The position numbers and the translations under genes were made by a program. From NCBI GenBank assembly GCA_012729875.1, contig JAAYCC010000019.1, forward strand, positions 1 through 8,349: DNA of 8,349 bases, in the 5' to 3' direction. The notes under the pieces are model-generated. The model did no database searches and was not told where the DNA came from. It worked only from the letters and a program-made list of their open reading frames with translations. The DNA is from Clostridiales bacterium. GTDB lineage: Bacteria > Bacillota > Clostridia > Oscillospirales > Oscillospiraceae. Positions 6,054 through 8,349 of this stretch are shown one piece after another. How positions within the stretch are numbered: the stretch's first letter is position 1; each line of letters opens with the position of its first letter.

Positions 6054-7790
6054 TTAAAAAGCTCTTTTGACGGCCTTCATACCTATACGCGCAAGCAGTA
6101 CAGGTATGTTCTCAATGGGGTCGCGGTCAAGCTGCTTGATCTCATCAGGCAGCTTGTTATAGGGTATGAGATAGGGAGTGAGCTTTAGCTTTTCATCGGT
6201 CTCTGAGCCGGCTGTCCAGCCTGAGGCTATACGTTCCTTTACCCAAGCCTCGTGCTCCTGTTCTGCCAGGACCTCAACATACTCATGCGGGATCTCCGAC
6301 ACGGCCTTACCATCGTCATTGACAGTACGCATGACCATATCCATCTTGCGGAGTTTCTCGGGAATGTCCATGGCCTGCCGCAGATTTGAATATTTGAGCG
6401 AATCTGTCAGCCCGTCGAAATCAGGATATTTTAATGGCTTGTCGGGATAGCGCATAAGCATTTTTTCGTTATAGAGTTCATGTATGGCGTGTGCCAGCCT
6501 CTCAAGGTCTGAAAGCTCGGGGCGCGCGACAAGCACTGAGCTTGGCGCCGGCAGCGCATTCTTTTTCAGCGCCCTGCAGCGTATAGAGAGCTTTGAGAAG
6601 AGTGGTTCTATATCCAGCAGCTTATACAGGAGCGTTTTCTTTTCCCGGGAAAAGTTTGCCGGAAGTGAGCCGCCGTATGTTATGAATGTCATCTCCAGCC
6701 TGTCGTCAGATATGTCAATACGCGCCTCTGCAGGCAGCGTGCGGAGCTTGTCCTTGACTCCGTATGCCTCACGGTTCCACTCCTGAAGCTCGTCGCAGAG
6801 TATGAGAAGAAATGCTATGGGGTGAGTCTCCATTTTAAGCGCGCCGAGGCCAAACGGCTTTTTTTGCATCATGTTCCTGTAGCAGTTGTGAAGAAGTATG
6901 GCGCTCGCACTGTCCAGAACCGGCCAGAAAAAGTACTCCGGCTTGTACCCGGCGGTCTGAATGAGATAGCCGTACCACTTTAGCACAATAATAGCGCTGT
7001 AATAACCGTGGTCTATAAAACCAAATTTCGCCATTACGTTGACGAAATCGTCTAGGGCAGATTTTGTTGCCTTCAAATCTGTGCCGAGAGAAGTGTGCAG
7101 CTTGTGGGCGAGCAGATCCACCGGCTTCAAGCTGTCTATGTATACGCAGTCCTCATATCTGTCAAAATAGCATTGTGTGAACGCGCGCTTCGGAATCACC
7201 TCTCTGATACTGTTAAGCCCGTCAAAGTCCGCAAATGAGAGCTGTACGTTGACCTTGCCGGAAGTGCCGTCAACATCGGTGGCAAAGTCCGCGAATTTAT
7301 TTATCTGCCGCCCGACAATCTCTACGGGATAGCCCACATCATGGAACAGCGACGCAAGACCCCAGCGGTAAAAGAACTCCTCGTTTTTTGTGTCATACGA
7401 GAACCTATATTCCGACTTGTCCATGACGGTTTTGTTGAACGCCGCGCGGTATCCGCCATTTTGCGCATATATGCTAAGACCGAGAACAAACACGTTGACC
7501 GAGTGTATATAGTGGTCGCGCTGCTTGTCGATGAGTACGGCCGCGTTCTCTTCATAGCATTTCAGTACGTCGAGCAGATCGACAAAAGGATTGCTGCTTC
7601 CGGGCAGTGAGATGCGGTAGCTGTCGAAAAATGTACGGTAGACGCCCATCGCGGTCTCCTTTGTCTCATTGTCCAGAAAAGCCAATATTGCCTGGTGCAT
7701 GAAAATCTTGTAGCAGTGCCCGCGCTCCTTGTCCTCGTAAACCTCCAGCTCATCAAAGAAGCGTCCGACATATTTTCTCATATCGTTCAT
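6054..7790 (-). CDS. HD phosphohydrolase fused to a C-terminal RyR domain
   Basis: The start chosen is the ATG at 7790, preceded by GGGGG seven bases upstream; a GTG at 7811 is in frame but lacks a ribosome site. From that ATG the protein has 578 residues. An N-terminal HD-type metal-dependent phosphohydrolase domain is visible: DHYIHSVNVF (H93/H96), SLFHDVGYP (H150-D151), IDHGYYSA (H261), LLHNC (H301) and PIAFLLILCDELQEW (D333), so all expected metal ligands are present. Residues about 501-573 match the ryanodine-receptor domain (RyR, Pfam PF02026): LAEQEHEAWVKERIASGW, PYLIPYNKLPDE and LDRDPIENIPVLL. HD enzymes commonly hydrolyse phosphoesters of nucleotides; bacterial RyR domains are suspected ligand or protein recognition modules. 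The middle segment (about 340-500) is unrecognised. It is the first gene of the two-gene cassette. Substrate and partner are unknown; a role with the downstream STAND protein is inferred from operon structure. Confidence 0.88.
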   Translation of the reverse strand: MNDMRKYVGRFFDELEVYEDKERGHCYKIFMHQAILAFLDNETKETAMGVYRTFFDSYRISLPGSSNPFVDLLDVLKCYEENAAVLIDKQRDHYIHSVNVFVLGLSIYAQNGGYRAAFNKTVMDKSEYRFSYDTKNEEFFYRWGLASLFHDVGYPVEIVGRQINKFADFATDVDGTSGKVNVQLSFADFDGLNSIREVIPKRAFTQCYFDRYEDCVYIDSLKPVDLLAHKLHTSLGTDLKATKSALDDFVNVMAKFGFIDHGYYSAIIVLKWYGYLIQTAGYKPEYFFWPVLDSASAILLHNCYRNMMQKKPFGLGALKMETHPIAFLLILCDELQEWNREAYGVKDKLRTLPAEARIDISDDRLEMTFITYGGSLPANFSREKKTLLYKLLDIEPLFSKLSIRCRALKKNALPAPSSVLVARPELSDLERLAHAIHELYNEKMLMRYPDKPLKYPDFDGLTDSLKYSNLRQAMDIPEKLRKMDMVMRTVNDDGKAVSEIPHEYVEVLAEQEHEAWVKERIASGWTAGSETDEKLKLTPYLIPYNKLPDEIKQLDRDPIENIPVLLARIGMKAVKRAF

Positions 7791-7884
7791 GATAAAGCCC
7801 CCAAACAGCACAAATTATTATTCGCACATAAATTATTATATATAATGTATTTGAGTAATTTGCTTTCATAAAGGCATCATAACT

Positions 7885-7916
7885 AATATATGCGCAAAAG
7901 AGCTAGTGTTTGTCAA
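7885..7916 (-). promoter_or_regulatory. Possible promoter of the HD-RyR / DUF4062 operon
   Basis: On the minus strand a perfect TTGACA (7911-7916) is followed by TATATT (7885-7890), but the spacer is 20 bases, outside the usual 16-18. A 17-18 base spacer gives only a poor -10 (GCATAT or CATATA). This suggests a weak or activator-dependent promoter, or that another -10 in this AT-rich stretch is used. Confidence 0.35.
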
Positions 7917-7948
7917 TAAAATATTGCATATTATTTGCCATAATCAGA

Positions 7949-7991
7949 TTTTCGCAAATGTTTTTCAAAAACAGATTGACTTTCGCATATG
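7949..7991 (+). repeat. Direct repeat TTTCGCA(A/T)ATG, operator-like
   Basis: TTTTCGCAAATG (7949-7960) and CTTTCGCATATG (7980-7991) agree at 10 of 12 positions and are 31 bases apart, about three helical turns. The second copy lies in the spacer of the zinc-ribbon promoter. A related TTCGCACAT occurs at 7821-7829, just upstream of the HD-RyR start. The arrangement suits a regulator acting on the divergent promoters, but AT-rich DNA makes chance similarity possible. Confidence 0.35.
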
Positions 7992-8004
7992 AATGCTCTA
8001 CTAT
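7976..8004 (+). promoter_or_regulatory. Sigma-A promoter of the zinc-ribbon gene
   Basis: TTGACT (7976-7981) and TACTAT (7999-8004) are separated by 17 bases. Transcription should begin near 8011, leaving a short leader of about 47 bases with a good ribosome site (AAAGAGG at 8045-8051, six bases before the ATG). Confidence 0.72.
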
Positions 8005-8011
8005 GGGTATA

Positions 8012-8036
8012 TGTGCAACGCAGCTAGCACTGCACA
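8012..8036 (+). other. Possible 5'-terminal stem-loop in the zinc-ribbon mRNA leader
   Basis: TGTGCA (8012-8017) can pair with TGCACA (8031-8036) across a 13-base loop. If transcription starts near 8011 this hairpin would form the very 5' end of the mRNA, a position that can protect against 5'-dependent decay. The stem is only six pairs, so support is weak. Confidence 0.3.
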
Positions 8037-8057
8037 ATTCTTTTAAAGAGGTATTTC

Positions 8058-8324
8058 ATGTACAACGACAAAACCCTGGTCTGCAAAGATTGCGGACAAG
8101 AATTCACTTTTACTGCCAGCGAGCAGGAGTTTTATGCTGAAAAAGGATTTACAAACGAGCCACAGCGCTGCAAGCCTTGCCGTGACGCGCGCAAGGGCAA
8201 CTCTCGCGGAAACGACCGTCAGATGTATGATGCAGTGTGCGCGGAGTGCGGAAAGCCTTGCAAGGTTCCTTTTGAGCCCCGTAGTGACCGCCCGGTATAC
8301 TGCAGCGACTGCTTCAGAAGATAA
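8058..8324 (+). CDS. Double zinc-ribbon protein (88 aa)
   Basis: This small cytosolic protein has two predicted zinc ribbons. The first uses C9-x2-C12 and C38-x2-C41 (VCKDCGQEFTFTASEQEFYA, then CKPCRDARKG) and matches the 'probable zinc-ribbon' type I know as zf-trcl (PF13451). The second uses C61-x2-C64 and C82-x2-C85 (CAECGKPCKVPFEP, then RPVYCSDCF), with an extra Cys at 68. The middle linker is basic and glycine/arginine-rich (KGNSRGNDR), compatible with nucleic-acid contact, but the function is unknown. The start is fixed by AAAGAGG six bases upstream. It has its own promoter and is divergent from the HD-RyR operon, so it is more likely a flanking core gene than a member of the cassette. 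No terminator is visible in the 25 bases left after the stop. Confidence 0.9.
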   Translation: MYNDKTLVCKDCGQEFTFTASEQEFYAEKGFTNEPQRCKPCRDARKGNSRGNDRQMYDAVCAECGKPCKVPFEPRSDRPVYCSDCFRR

Positions 8325-8349
8325 CAGTGACTTCTAAAATGCGCCCCCT

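Noticed and set aside
7791..7811. GTG start at 7811 for the HD-RyR gene
   Set aside because: No ribosome site precedes the GTG, whereas GGGGG lies seven bases before the ATG at 7790. An ATG at 7781 is also possible.
7791..8057. A noncoding RNA or retron-like element beside the defence-like operon
   Set aside because: The region is AT-rich with promoter elements and only short inverted repeats; no reverse transcriptase, long stem or known RNA fold is present.
1..8349. CRISPR array, insertion sequence, tRNA or rRNA
   Set aside because: No regularly spaced repeats, terminal inverted repeats with a transposase frame, or RNA gene signatures were found on either strand.

Overview
The window looks like a chromosomal segment of an anaerobic Gram-positive bacterium of the class Clostridia, probably near Ruminococcaceae/Oscillospiraceae. 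The reasons are strong AAGGAGG-type ribosome binding sites, consensus sigma-A promoters, a clostridial-style hexameric glutamate dehydrogenase, and small zinc-ribbon and HD-domain proteins of types I associate with Clostridia. This placement is inference from style and gene content; no rRNA or other marker gene is present.

Layout. (1) Positions 1-212 (minus) hold the N-terminal part of an HD-domain phosphohydrolase that runs off the left edge. A strong Shine-Dalgarno sequence upstream suggests a CTG start at 263. (2) Positions 213-738 contain no convincing gene but carry a dense cluster of short perfect palindromes. (3) Positions 739-2200 are a complete transcription unit for glutamate dehydrogenase (gdhA): TTGACT-17-TATAAT promoter, hairpin leader, CDS and a 13-bp perfect terminator stem. 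(4) Positions 2353-2505 encode a 50-residue basic, proline-rich protein. Its stop codon lies inside a 17-bp terminator stem that also faces the convergent operon. (5) Positions 2574-7790 (minus) are a two-gene cassette: a protein joining an HD phosphohydrolase to a ryanodine-receptor (RyR) domain, followed 39 nt later by an 1146-residue DUF4062-STAND NTPase-TPR protein. (6) Positions 7791-8057 are a divergent AT-rich promoter region with repeated TTCGCANAT motifs. (7) Positions 8058-8324 encode an 88-residue double zinc-ribbon protein.

The striking part is the minus-strand cassette. The large protein has the layout of a STAND-type immune switch: an N-terminal DUF4062 module (shared with animal TEP1, nephrocystin-3 and NWD proteins) in the usual effector position, a central P-loop NTPase, and C-terminal TPR-like helical repeats in the usual sensor position. 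Its partner has intact HD metal ligands and a C-terminal RyR domain, suggesting a nucleotide-linked enzyme coupled to ligand or protein recognition. I infer a candidate defence or biological-conflict module. No experimental link is visible in the sequence, and I do not recognise it as a named system.
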